Source: Blastomussa wellsi
Taxonomy: Eukaryota > Cnidaria > Anthozoa > Scleractinia > Plerogyridae
DNA length: 64,000 nt
Assembly: GCA_947652115.1 (NCBI GenBank)
Contig: OX393569.1
Coordinates: 15,335,270 to 15,399,269 of the forward strand
Direction: 5' to 3'
Shown piece after piece: positions 46,671 through 60,100 of the stretch. Numbering within the stretch: position 1 is the first letter of the stretch; each line of letters begins with the position of its first letter. The position numbers were made by a program, and so were the translations under genes. The notes under the pieces were generated by a model. The model was not told the origin of the DNA, did no database searches, and saw nothing but the letters and a program-made list of their open reading frames with translations.

Positions 46671-47447
46671 TCAAAACAATTTTAACGTCAATTATCATAA
46701 AGAGTAGGGCACGGAGTTCCCGGTGTTGTGGTCTGGCCTTGGTTGAGTGTTCTGTATTTCATGGGTTGGCGCTTTAATAAGAGCTTACAAGCCTGTTTGC
46801 GCCTTTCTTCCTTGGACTGATCTGTCCAGAAAATGCTTAAGTAAAAAAATATAAAATGCAACTCATGCTCAGCTTCATTCGTCGAGGGGTTTTAGGAGTT
46901 GTAAATACGGAAAAAAAGGTTTATTATGAAAAGGGCATAAGGTTGGTGCCATGCACCGGATTGCATTTTTGTCGAAGACAATCGGTAGACAAACTTTTAA
47001 GAAGAACTCTTTTTTTTCTTTCACAGTTATGAAACAGAGTAAGACGCCATTTGAATGCCAACGAAGAAACAATATTAAAGTAAGCAAAATAACGTATCTG
47101 TCGGATCCCAAGAAACATGTAAAAATAACACAGAACATCTTTGTTAACAGTGTGCAGATTACTTCATGCTGTGCAGCAGTGGAAGATATGTAAATTTATG
47201 AGCGACACGTATTGCAGAACATAACGGAACTCCTTCCAGTAACGAAATTGGTGTTGTTCGCGATGAGCACAAATTAACGGAGAACTTATATTGCCCAGTG
47301 AATATAATAACTTGTCTTGAATGGTCAATGACCATTAATCATTAAGAGGCTATCGCTCGCCGTTTACCTGATATACACCTGCTGATCGCCCACGGGGATA
47401 TACGACTACACGGAGTCTACGCGACACAAATAATTCTTTTGCAAACG

Positions 47448-48608
47448 ATGAGGCATCGCATAAGTCGTCATGTATCTGCCGCTGTTTCAAATCAAATGCA
47501 AGATGGTGGGTTTCTTCGTTTGCTTTGCAGTCGAAAGTATTTCAGGTTCTTTCTGCTGTTTACTATTATTGCGTACGTCGTTTTGATCGCGTCTCTTCTA
47601 AAGCAGGATGGATTTTTTACGCGTGGGTTTCATGGAAACAACTCTGTCGAACTTAAGCGTAGAAAAGTGCAGTTGTTGAAGGATACTCTGGTTGGAATTA
47701 AAGGAAAAAGCAAGATGAACCAAACCACATTAAGCATACAAGGCCATCAGATCACTAACCTTGGACGTACGAAACATTGTCTCAGCTGGTGTATCAAAAC
47801 AAATACAGATGGTCACTATTTTCTAAGCGCTGTTCTACTTGTGCGAATATACTCTAGTGATCTGGCTAAGCTCAGCACAAGGGAGTTACTGCAGTGGCTT
47901 TATTACTTGAAGTACGCTGGCTTTGAGCATGTTTACGTGTACGATGCTTATGTCTTCAGGAATGAATCGCAAAAGAGTGCTCTTGAATTTCTCATAAAGG
48001 AGGACTTCGTTACATATGTTGACTGGAGCCATAACGCGTATCCTTACTCGGTAACTGGGACCCAGGAAAGCGCGTATCAACATTGCTTGGAAAAGTGGGG
48101 TAATCAATCCAAATGGCAAGTAAGCATTGATATCGACGAATATCCGTTTGGTCCTCAAGACACCAAACCTAATTTTGTGCAACGATTTATCGCTAATTTC
48201 TCGAGACAACGACCCGATGTCTCGCAGATTACGATGCAGAATTTCCTATTTCTCGGTAAACCACTGAGCGATAAGCAACACCCGCTACTTATAGACCGAC
48301 TCAAGCGGAGAACACCCAGACGTTCCAACGCTTTAGTTAAACCCATCTACAAGCCATCGCATGTAGCACACTCAGGTGTTCATCACCACGACTTAGGAAA
48401 GGGCATTTCAGTGAACGCTGATGAAAATACGATAAGGCTTAATCATTATTGGGGAGCCAGACTTCAAAACTGGGGCGAGGACACGCCAGAAATTTTAGCC
48501 AAGACAAAGGAAGACAATGCAATGAAAGAAATTATAGAAAACCTCCTAAGCTGTGATAGCGTCTGCTTGCCTAATAAATCCATAATTTATACGCTTCGCT
48601 GGAATTGA
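47448..48608 (+). CDS. Glycosyltransferase family 92 (DUF23) type II membrane protein
   Basis: Single-exon, 386 aa from the ATG at 47448. A short basic cytoplasmic N-terminus is followed by one membrane anchor (about residues 33-51, FFLLFTIIAYVVLIASLL) and a lumenal GT92 domain. Visible motifs: SWCIKTNTDGHYFLSAVLLV, LSTRELLQWLYYLKYAGFEH, VYDAY, the metal-binding SIDIDEYPFG (DID at 228-230), QITMQNFLFLG, KPSHVAHSGVHHHDL and NHYWGARLQNWGEDTPE. GT92 enzymes of invertebrates include Golgi galactosyltransferases acting on N-glycan fucose; the substrate here is unknown. The intronless state and the duplicated 3' remnant at 50405-50600 suggest a lineage-expanded family. Confidence 0.88.
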   Translation: MRHRISRHVSAAVSNQMQDGGFLRLLCSRKYFRFFLLFTIIAYVVLIASLLKQDGFFTRGFHGNNSVELKRRKVQLLKDTLVGIKGKSKMNQTTLSIQGHQITNLGRTKHCLSWCIKTNTDGHYFLSAVLLVRIYSSDLAKLSTRELLQWLYYLKYAGFEHVYVYDAYVFRNESQKSALEFLIKEDFVTYVDWSHNAYPYSVTGTQESAYQHCLEKWGNQSKWQVSIDIDEYPFGPQDTKPNFVQRFIANFSRQRPDVSQITMQNFLFLGKPLSDKQHPLLIDRLKRRTPRRSNALVKPIYKPSHVAHSGVHHHDLGKGISVNADENTIRLNHYWGARLQNWGEDTPEILAKTKEDNAMKEIIENLLSCDSVCLPNKSIIYTLRWN

Positions 48609-49261
48609 CTCATCTTCGCTTTTTACAATCGGGGATTTTCCATTACACAGCGTGAAACTTAAAGGACATTCAGCTATCATATTTATTCCAAATAATGGAT
48701 TGTTTTTATTTATTCAGACAAAACATAGATGTTTTAACCTGTCTCTGTGTTAAAAATATCGATAAAATCGCATAAAATATTCAAAGGTTATAAACTGTTG
48801 AAATCGAATTCAAGAAGATAACTCCATATGTCGTAATTGTAAAAAATAATCAAAACACAAAGAACACGTCAAAATTTATGAAGTATTAATGAGTTGCAAC
48901 TTTTAAAAATCCTTATGATAAAAAAGGAGAAAATAGACTGCTACACTGGCGACACTACGCTGTCCTTTACACAAGACTTCAGTCATGCCTAATCACTGAT
49001 CCCATCTTTTCAAACTCAATTCTAGTCATTTTTACGCGGCGGTGGCTTCGTGTTTTAATGTACGTACTGGACTCCGAGTAGGACAGTCCGGATACGAGTC
49101 TTTGCCGCGATCATTGCGGTGTTTTTACCACCTTACTTGCTTGCTTTGTGCCACGGAGAGTTAAGTTGAAAAGAAGTTTTAAACTTTGGCATACATGTGC
49201 TTTTGTTAAAGACTTGGTGCACAAAGAAAGAATAATGTAGTGGTTTTCAGTTTTTTTGTTG

Positions 49262-49560
49262 TTAAATGGAAACTAAATTAATCTTTCTGGCCAATCGCAA
49301 TACAGACAATACAGCGAGCCAATCAAAATTTAAATACATAAAACTGTTGGAACAACCAGACAAAATGCTTGGGAGACATCTTTGATCGACTAGCCTCCCT
49401 TCCAGGGGATGGAGCAAGTCTCCCAGTCGCTTAGACCGGTTTCTCTGAGGTGTACAAAGTAATTCATGTTTGCTGTTGTTTTGCGTTGCTACGCGTACTT
49501 CAGTTAGCATGGTCAACCACAGTGAAGTAAAGGACAGACATACAACAAACTCTAAAACAC
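49262..49560. other. Intergenic sequence, nothing recognised
   Basis: Between the GT92 gene and its duplicated remnant (48612-50404) I see no exon, only AT-rich sequence and short open frames. This entry marks the most GC-rich part; there is no feature to assign. Confidence 0.3.
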
Positions 49561-50404
49561 GTTTATTGATCGAGGAGTCAGGCTAGCCGACTTATTAAAA
49601 CACTTGTGGTGAAAACTAAAAAAAAAAAGAATGTGCGATAGTCCAAGCTAATGAAAAGAGCAAAATTACAAATACTTCTAAGAAGTAAAGGAAACTGAAT
49701 AAAACAACTAAAACGAAGTCGGGCTACGCTTAAAAATAAGTCATTAAAATGCTTTCAAAGAGTTCTGTGTACTGTCTAACAACACAATACGCGAGAAACC
49801 GTTTGCATTTGGTAAAACCGAGAGTTGTGAAGTTCTCCCGGCATGCTAAAATGCATGACGGACGCGGGCAATGATAGGAAGACAACATCATTCACATCAT
49901 GCATTTTGCAAGAGACGACTAGGGACGTGTCAATTTCCAGCACCGCCACGGGTATTTTTCGATGATTGGGTCTCGTCTAAATGTCACTCAACCATACTCA
50001 CCCGGATGTATTTACCACCTAAGCCTACTAAAGGTGCAGTGGGGGAATCTTTGTTTACAATATTTGTCTGATTTCCATAAGCGCTTGAGTTTCTAATCGA
50101 GCTACAAAACTATCAACTCTGAATACGACACGATTAACTTTCGCTATGAATTTGGGCCCGATGTACTAAATATTTTTCCTGTGACATACATTTCACAAAA
50201 ATGCATGTAAATGAAGTCGTCCCGAAAATTTGGAATATCCTCCCAAATATTTTGGAGGCATTTTCGAAAAAATCTCAAACTTCACGAAATTTACTCCATT
50301 TAAGACTTCCTGTTTCCCCGACTATTTCCCGAGACGCCCGATTCCGGCGAAACCTTCAGATTCCCGGAAGAATTTGAACACCTCCGTGCTTTTCATTCGT
50401 CGCT

Positions 50405-50600
50405 GGTGAAAATACGATGACGGGTACCATTTGGGGACCTGGACTTCAAAACTGGGGTGAGGACACGCCAGAAATTTTAGCCGAGAAAAAGGAAGACAAC
50501 ACAATGGGAGAGATTGTTACAAACCTCAAAAGCTGTGATCTCCTTTGCTTGCCTAATGAATGTATAACGAATACGCTCGCTGGAATTGATCATTTTTAGC
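50405..50600 (+). pseudogene. 3' remnant of a second GT92 gene copy
   Basis: Reads GPGLQNWGEDTPEILAEKKE, then DNTMGEIVTNLKSCDLLCLP, ending at a TAG near 50599. It is collinear with the last 60 codons of the GT92 gene (48423-48608), starting at the same DENT-like gaaaatacgat word. Everything upstream of this is missing, so the copy is a truncated duplicate. It continues about 9 codons past the paralog's stop. Confidence 0.8.
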
Positions 50601-51405
50601 TCATGTATGAGGTTTGGCAATGGACCTCAATAGCATCCACTAACATACTCCCCCAATGCTGTATTTAGAAAGGATAAGGACGAAAAACCGTAGGTCCCAT
50701 CTCCTGCATCTTCAGTGTTACGGCAAGCAGGGAACGCTAAAGAACCCACGCATTTCTCGCGAAGAGTAGGGAACAAGGTTCCCGGTGTTGTGGTCCTGCC
50801 TCGTATCACGGGTTGGTGCTTAACATAGGGATAACCTCACTACACCTTTCCTCCTTGGACGGACTTGCCCAAGAAAAATGAGTATGAGTATGAGAATCAA
50901 ACCTGGATTAGGTACCAGTAATCCAATTCATCCATGAGTTGGCTCACAGGAGCCTTTGACCCTTACAGTTCTTAAAAACCAATCAAAACTAAAAGTGATA
51001 AAACCTTGTTTGATCTAAGGGAAATGATGAAAAAAATACAAACTTTCACGAAAATATTGTCACTTGACTATTGAACTTGATTCTACAGCACTGAAATGAT
51101 GGAAAGATGCAGTGTTTGTTTAAGGCCTGTGAGTTGCAAACAAGCCCACTGTTTACTTCCAACATAGCCCTCATTGGCAGGCGTCTAGGGCTACTTCCAA
51201 AGAAACTGAATAATCATACATTCACTCACACAAGTTTCGAATTTTATTTAAGAGATATTGGCTTTCGTAACACACTATTAGAATGTCAATAAGCCATCAA
51301 ACGGAAAAGAATCACAGGCGTACTACTGTAAACTATACAAGTTTAAAACAATTTCTTATAATGTTGAATATATGTTCTTGTTAAATAAACCACTTAGAGT
51401 AACCA

Positions 51406-54400
51406 TTAATACGAAGTGTCTCCATTCATTGTCACTATTTCAGGATCATTTTTATCATACATCGGTTCATCATTGTCTTTCCAAACCCAGTGAGGTACCT
51501 TTGCTAACATTTCGTGAGGAAACCAGTGTACTGCTGAGTCATTGAAAATGTCATTGTGATGAAACGTGTTGGGAATTGGTGTTTCTTTCACGTGGGGAAG
51601 AATCTGAAGGCTGTTCATCAAGGAAAGTAACTAATTTTAAAAGGATCTAAAAAAAAGTCTTAAAGATTATAGAGCTTGTTTTAAAAGCAATAATAGATCT
51701 CATTCAAGGGCAGCTAAAAGCATCCATAGACTGCCCGAGACATATCCGATCAAGATGCCCTAGAGACAACTGGATGGGAGCCACTATCTAACCCATATAA
51801 AAAGAAGCTACTCACTGTCAGTTAATGTGTAAAGTAAATAGTAATATTATCCCAGATAAAATTACAAACCTCTTTAGCATAGCCAATCCACATTAATCTT
51901 AGAAATAGCAATCGCTTTGTACTACCGAGATTCAACTTGGACATTGGCAGAAATTCCTTAAGATATAGAGGTCCATTAGCATGGGAACTAACTCCAATCT
52001 CTCTCAAACAGTCCCCCCTCTCTAAAGAATTTTAAGAACTTCTTGAAGCAAAGTCGTTATAGGAATTTTATCAAAAACATTAGCTTCCTGAAAGAAGCTT
52101 GCATGGTGTCTTGCATGGTGACTATACATATTTTTAATATAGTTGTTTTGGTCCAAATTGATAATTGTATATTTAGATAGTTTTTGCCTTATTTTTTTCA
52201 CAATTTGTAACGTAGTTTGACAGTAGGTCCACATCAGCCTCTGGCTGCCCTTAACTTAACCTACTATACCAAATAAAGTATGTATGTATCTCATTTCTTC
52301 AACCAAGTCACTGTAAATGTCAGGTAAAACTACTCTAACTGATGGTTTACTGATGTCCTTACAAGTGGTATTTATGTCACGTCTGCACTAACCATTACAC
52401 ACAAGACAGACCATAACACAAAACTTGATGAAAATAAGGATACATTGTGGATATAAGGTGCTTCATGTCTCAGCTGTCTTGAAGGTAATCTGAAACAAAC
52501 CAAATTTGTCGGTTTTGATGTAACAATATTCACAGACATAAAATAATGCTAAAAAAATTTAAGACATAAATACTAAAACTGAACGTTTTCGACTAGAATG
52601 TCATCTGGCTGATCAGAATGATGACATTCTAGTCAAAAAATTAAAAATATTTTTTTTATATTTCAAACATTTTTTTAGCCTTGTATATATATCATTTTAA
52701 CCTTTTAGCAAATATTAAGTCAACATTCACAGGGATATCAGCAGACTTTATACAATAGCTTTCTTCTTTCACATGAAACAGTCATTCTGTACAATCGATT
52801 ATTATAATAAAGGTTATGTTATTTCTGACTCCTAATAAAAAAACAGAATTCTTCCTCTTTTCCTCCAAGTTTTAGAGATTTAAAATTTTAATGCATGGTT
52901 TGGGACTGGCACTAGTTTTGTTAGAATCTAACTCCTCTCCTGAGTTTAAACGCCACTGAGAAAATGGGTCTGCTAACCGTGCAAAAGCAAAAATTTGTGA
53001 GGGTTGTGGAGAATTTGCATGATGATCTGATTAACAAATACGAGGACGTATTTGATGAGGGCCTTGGCAAGCTACCTGGAAAGGTTTATCTGCAAGTTGA
53101 TCTGGCTTGTCAACCAGTGATTCTTCCAGCCAGGAAAGTGCCTGTCTCTGTTAAGGAAAAATTCAAGACGAAACTCAAAAGGTTGCAGGATCTAAATGTT
53201 ATTGCTCCCGTCGATCAGCCGACTGAATGGGTCAGTCAGTTTGTTGTTGCTGTGAAAAAGTCGGGTGACTTGCGTGTCTTTATTGATCCAAAGCCGCTGA
53301 ATGCAGCCCTCAAGAGAGAAAGATACCAGATCCCAGTAATTGATGATGTGTTGCCCGATTTAGCACAGGCTCGTGTGTTTACTAAGGTTGATCTTGCATC
53401 CACCTGCTGGCAATTGGAGCTGGATGATGAGTCTAGTCTGTTGACAACTTTTGCAACTCCATATGGGAGGTATCGCTGGCGTCGTTTGCCGTTTGGACTG
53501 CGTGTGTCAAGCGAGATATTTCAAAAGCATTTGAATCAAGAGTTGCTAGGCCTGCCTGGTGTGGAGTGTATTGCCGACGATGTGCTTATTTATGGAAAGG
53601 ATGATGCTGATCACGATAGTTGCCTGGAGGGTTTCATGAAGAAGTGTCAGCAGAAGGGCATTAAGCTCAACCACGCGAAACTGGAATACAAGTGTAAGGA
53701 GGTCCCTTTTCATGGGCATGTTCCGACAGTGGAGGGACTGAAGCCAGATCCACAGAAAGTCAAGGCGATCACTGAAATGCCGCAACCAGAAAAGCCTGAG
53801 GATGTGTCCCGTTTATATGGTATGGTCAATTACCTCAGTCGATTCCTGCCAAACGTGTCTGACGTAATGAAGGCGCTTCCTGACCTTACACACAAAGATG
53901 TAGAATGGTGTTGGTCGGAAGCGCAAGAACAGTCTTGGAGTGAGGTCAAGAGCCTCATCGCATCTGCTCCTGTGCTAGCCTACTACAAGCCTGGTGAGCC
54001 ATTAGAGGTGCAGTGTGACATTAGTCAAGCTGGTCTTGGCGCAGCCCTGATGCAACGCAGGCATCCCATAGCTTACACAAGCAGAGCGCTAATGGAAACA
54101 GAGTGCCGTTATGCCCAGATTGAAAAAGAAATGCTTGCGATTGTTTTTGCCGTGGAGAAGTTTAACGACTACACGTTTGGCAACAAGACTATTGTTTTCA
54201 GCGACCATAAGCCGCTGGAAGCAATTTTCAAGAAACCCTTGCCCCGTGTCTGCAAGGTATGTTAATTCATCTTCAGAAGTATGACCTGGAAGTAAGGTAT
54301 GAGAAGGGAAGCAAGATGTTTTTGGCCGATGTCCTCTCGAGAGCGTTTCTCCCTTCTGGTGAGCAAGACGAGAACGAGTTCAGGACAATTAACATGATGA

Positions 54401-57098
54401 AGTATCTGCCCATATCGGAAGAAAGGCTTCTGCAGATTCAGCGAGACACCGAAACAGATGAATCTCTTCAAGTGCTGAAAGCCGTGATTCAGAGGGGCTG
54501 GCCAGAGCATAAGAGTAACGTGCCCAGTAACTGTATCATTTCCCCTTACTTCAACATGCGTGACGAGATGTCGGTCCAGGATGGCCTCATCTTTAAGGGA
54601 GAGCGTGTCTTGGTTCCACGAGCGCCGAGGAGCGAGCTGGTAAGACGAATTCACAACTCACATCTAGGGGTCAATGGCTGCCTAAACAGAGCGTGCGAGT
54701 GTGTGTACTGGCCCGGAATGACAGCTGATATCAAAAACCATGTGTCAACCTGCGAGGCTTGTCGAGAGTGTGAACGGGTCAAGCTAAGGAAACAATGATG
54801 TCCCCTGAGACGCCAAATTGGCCATGGCAACGGGTTGCTGCAGATTTGTTTGAAGTTGAAGGGAAGTCTTACTTAGTTACCTCAGATTATTACAGCGATT
54901 TCTTTGAGCTGGATCATTTGAGATCTCCTTCTTCAGTGTGTGTCATCAGAAAGTTAAAGGCTCACTTTGCACATCACGGTATTCCTGAACAACTGGTGAC
55001 TGGTAACGGTTCACACTTTACGTCACATGATTTCCTGAAGTTCGCAAAAGACTGGGATTTTGACACATCACAGTCAGGGAAATGGTAAAGCAGAAAGCGC
55101 AGTAAAGGAAGCTAAAAAGATTCTCAAGAAGTGCAAATCAAGTGGATCGGATGCTTTTCTAGCTTTGCTCAATAATCGTAGCACTCCGTTTGCCGGTATC
55201 CAAGTTAGTCCAGCGCAGTGTCTTTTCAACAGAAGGGCTAGGAGTGTCCTACCAATGAAAGCTAACTTGCTTGAGCCACAGGCAGTTCCAGACAACGAAC
55301 AGTGCCGGACCAAGCTTGAACAGTGCAAACAGCGACAAGCTCAGTATTACAACAGAGGTGCTGTTGACCTGGATTCTTTGAAAAGAGGAGATACTGTAAG
55401 ATTAAAGCCGTTCCAGCTGGGCAAGCACGAGTGGGAGAAAGGAACTGTACGAAAACGACTGGACAAGAGGTCGTATGAGGTCGAGACGACCAATAATGTT
55501 GTTCGTCGCAACCGTGTTCACCTAAGTTTTACAAATGAGAGATCACCACCATTATCAGATGAGATGCCTGCAGAGACACCTACTCCCTCTTTTGCGCAGT
55601 CGTATGAGTCGCAGACCAGTGCTCCTGAAGAAGTAAATCCACCTGCGTCGAGTCGGGAAAGTTTGTCTCTGAGTAGCCCGGAAGTTCCTTTAGCTACAGT
55701 AGAGTCTCCGCCCAAGCCGGTGCTAAGACGATCAGAGCGTCAGCGACGACCGCCAAAGCACTTGAGTGACTTTGTTTTGTCTAAGCCATAAACTGTGGTA
55801 AAGACCTTTGAGCTCAATTACTTTCTTTATTTATGCATGCTTTATTCATATTGTGTATCAATTAGCATATGCCTTTCTTTTCCTCGTTTATAAAAGGGAG
55901 GGTGTTATAATAGATGTGTTATTAGCATAAGTTACGTAAGTCACGTCCTCTAGGGACCCGTTCCTGCCAGTATTCAGTCTTATTAAATCTTCTGTTAGCT
56001 CTCGCTGTCAGTTGTAATCATGTAGAGTTTGAGAGTAAAACTGCTCCGTTTTACTTGGTTGTCCTTCATAATATTACACAGTACTGATTCTTTCAAAGCT
56101 GGTGTTCTTCCAAATAACATTCGCATTTAGAACGGACAAAATGCTCCAAAATTGCTTGCTTATAAATACCTTTTTGAGCAATCCCTTTTAAAAGAACTGC
56201 TCTAAATCTGTAGTTACTGGTAAGAAAGTCACCGTAAATAACATATTTGCTATATTTGAATGTTTTCACCTATGAAGATTTCATGATGGTCAATCCAAAG
56301 CATTTCCACACAGTATGACATGTTCAATTTATTTTTGTGTACAATCCTAAAAGATACTTTTGGGGGGTACAAGAAGCATCTCTGCCCCTTTCATATGAAA
56401 ATCCATCCCAGTAACAGAAAGACAGCACAAGAAAAGAGCAAACTATACCTTTCTTCATAGCTTGTAAATCTGTTTCCAAGGATAATAACATTGGATAATC
56501 TTGGACCCCAGTTAGCCCAGAGAACACTGTTATAAAGAGGTTTCCCACAGTGAAGCATGAAAAATAATGTTAGACTTTCCACTTTTCTTTTTCCTTCCTA
56601 GAAAGATAAAAATAAAAACATCAGTGCAACAGTGAAAATAGCATATTTCAAATTGTACTAGTCTACTGTAGCCTTAAAATTTCCTCTATTCTGGATTCAG
56701 TAGCTAGCAACCAGGTGTATTTCTACACTCACCCCAATTGGGGGGTGGTATCACAGGGTTACCCCCCTCCCCGCCAAGCATTAAGTTCACTGATAAGAGG
56801 TATTGTTAACAACTATTCACCGAGGAGGTGGCTACTGGTGGATATATACTGAGCTGCAAAGAGACGAGGTAAATATCCAAACCTCGCCACTGACACTGAA
56901 GTGAATAGTTGTTTTAGTATATACTAAAACAGTCAGATAATAAACTCATTTATTCAACTCAATCATTTACGCGAGTGCCCGCGGGAGGCTCACAAATTGC
57001 TCACAGGTGAATAGTTAACAATTATTCCACGATCGCGCATTGCATATGAGATGGTAGATAGCCAACGAGGTGTGTAGCGCCGAGTTGGCTATAACCAG

Positions 57099-57130
<32 letters not shown>

Positions 57131-60100
57131 TTTTATTAAAAACGCTCAAAAAATATTGCACAAACACTGCAAAAATGCATTCCTTTACGTGTACACATAC
57201 CCTACTTGTAGGTCAATGGTATATGAGCTCATATACCATTGCCTCTAAACCAATCAAAACTCCGGAAATGCAATATACCATAGCTAGTTTTTAATAATAA
57301 GGGATATCCCACATTTGAATAGCCAATCAGCATGTGCCAACAATGCTATCCACTGTTTTAGTATATGTGGTACTAGTTCTTGATATTGGCCAGCAGGGTT
57401 TTCCTTTTCCGCCGGCGACCGGCAATTTTCGCCTCATGTGAACGGCTCCATCGCTGGCAACTAAAAGAATCCTTGCTGTTATATAGTTTTAAAGTTATAT
57501 CATTTATACAAGCTGTCTCCGCCAGCTTCGCTTTCATTGACTTCAACTTTATTTGAAAAGGAAAACTCTGGGCCAGGGATAGTCCATACTGAAATATTAC
57601 TATTTTTCCAACTACATTTTGACATATAATTTTTGTCTAAATATTTTGATGCTATGAACATAACTTTCTTTCATTCTCCATGCAATGGAGGGGGTCAGGG
57701 GGGTGGGAACCCAGGAGAATAGGGGAAGGGAGGCAGAAGGAGAGAAGGTGGGAAACAGGATTCCAAAGGTGGGGGAACCAGGAAATATTTTGCAAGAAAA
57801 ATAAAACAAAGTAACAGGAGCCACTTAAGAAGGGATGGGAACCAAGAGTAAAGCTGACAGGAAGAGGGAGGTCCAGACCCCCTGTTTCCCCACTACCCAC
57901 TGAAACTATCACCAGGTAATACAGAAGAAATTACTATTATTTGATGTTCCCATTATTAAATTAAGTAAAACAATTGCACTAATTAGATATCCTACCTCAT
58001 TGTGTTCAATAAGGGAACATCCAAACTCTTCAACAACAGTTTTATCATCTTTTGAAAAATGAGGTTCATAGATAAAACACAGGCCAGTTATCTGGTTGTA
58101 AAGAAAAAATCTGTTCTGAACCTCTTTACTAATCAAGCTAGGTTTGTACAAAAAAAATTAAGTTAATCCACGATAAGGGTGAATTTTGACTTCACGGCCA
58201 TGTAATATCCTCTATGCAATGCCCTTATAAACACCTAAAATGGTAATTTACATGTTCACACTCTCTCCCTCTGAATCATGTTGTGCTTTGTTGCAAATGT
58301 AACATGTCCACCTGTTTTCAGTTTTGTTTTGTTATGGTTCAGTTCAATGTCATTATAAAACATGGCTTTACAAACTTTACTTTCCAATCTGAGATTACGC
58401 AGCATTTACTAAATTTTCGTGAAGTTTAGCTCCTTTAAGGTGGCCTTCTTCAGTTCTGAGGGAGTAAAAGACGTCAGCATTTAACTCTTTTGTAAAATGT
58501 TCGGAAGTGTTTTATCTTTCTCTTACTGCTATTTGTTACAGCGTTCAACCATCATATGAGACATTTGAACAATAAAATGCTGCAAAACAGACAAAATGAG
58601 CGACCCAGTAACTAAGGGACTGGGCTCTGGTACTTTCAAATTAAATGCAATTTTTTTCTGCCAAATCGCAAAATTTGTCTCTTAACATTTTCCTCTTCCA
58701 TTGTTGAAATTAAGCTCCTGTGAAAGTAAGTACCAATAAGGTTGGGTATTGTTCGTATAAGACCTAGCCTACCAACTAGTGTCAAATATGGACATAGGCG
58801 TGCACAGTCCCCTACTCATTCCATCCAATTTTTATGGCTCTAACTACTGTTACTGACAGTGATGGTACAGGAATCACACAATACCATACATGAACTTGTC
58901 AAACGTGACAGCCAAGCGGACCTAGCAAGTCAAGTTAATCAATTGGAAGAAAACTACTCTAGATGTGCATACCTGAAGAAGCTCTTTCAATAACAGCAGA
59001 AATGCAAACTGGTATCTGGCTATAGGACATGAGGTTAGTTTTCCAATTCCATAACAAACTATATCAGCAATAGGTTCTGTTGGGATGACTTTAGGATCTG
59101 GCCTCTCTGTTGTACTGGGGTTATTTTCCATGTGGGGACCATTATTACCAAACAATTCTACAGTGAAAAAACGTCAGCTTTAAAAATTTTATCCCCAGTA
59201 GTTTCAGTACAATTTGAAGAAGGTAGCTGAACAGACTAAAATAAACAAATGATGTTTAGTTCTACCCCACTGGAAATTCCAATTAAGCTTTGTACATTGC
59301 TTTGGTCTTTGAGAATCCCACCACCACAGGAATTTCCAATCCTTTGTGTGGGGGGGAGTATGGAATTTCCTGAAACAATAGTCTTAAAAAGTTGCCAACT
59401 TCTTTGTGAAGTAAATTGCAAAGTTGAAAACTGGAGAATGGGGGGATATCATCTGCATGTGAAAAAATATTTGATGGATGTTGGCTTCATTCCCCAGTTT
59501 TGTAACTAACTCCTAATTACAAATTATGTTTATATTACATAATTGGATAGAATTACCTCGTCCAAGGAAGAGATTTTTTTCTAAGCCTCACTTCCCACCC
59601 ATCTAGAAATTCCAATCAAGCTTTAAAAATTAAGTCTGTGTACAAGCCTACTGGCCCATCAGACCAGTGCTTATCGCAGTTTCTGTAGCATTAAGCGACT
59701 AAGAGTTTTTCTACTCCCCCCTGGATGGGTTGCTAGACCATTCCAGGGTTACCCCTAGCAATAAATTCGTGTGCACCCATTTATACACCTGGTGGAGAGA
59801 ATACCAGTGTGATGCTCTACCAACTACCAACTGGGCTATGAAGCCAGACATTGGTAGCGACGTCAATTTATTGAGTTCATATTTTCCTGTGAGGAGTGAA
59901 ATGATGTGACGAAAATATGAAATAATTCATATATGGACTGCGGATGTAAATGAAAGCGAGAAGAGATCATCGCAGTGAATTTCAAATATAAGCAATTGAA
60001 ATAAAGAAGCCTAAAAAATTCTGGGCTTCAACAGGAATCGAACCTCTAACCTCCACGAATACCAGTGTGATGCTCTACCAACTGAGCTATGAAGCCACGC

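Noticed and set aside
53546..53785. A minus-strand frame across the Ty3/gypsy pol
   Set aside because: It is an antisense shadow of the reverse transcriptase.
60030..60098. A functional tRNA gene on the minus strand
   Set aside because: The acceptor and T arms are good, but the anticodon arm cannot form the normal 5-bp stem with a 7-base loop, and a partial copy lies adjacent, so it is scored as a repeat.
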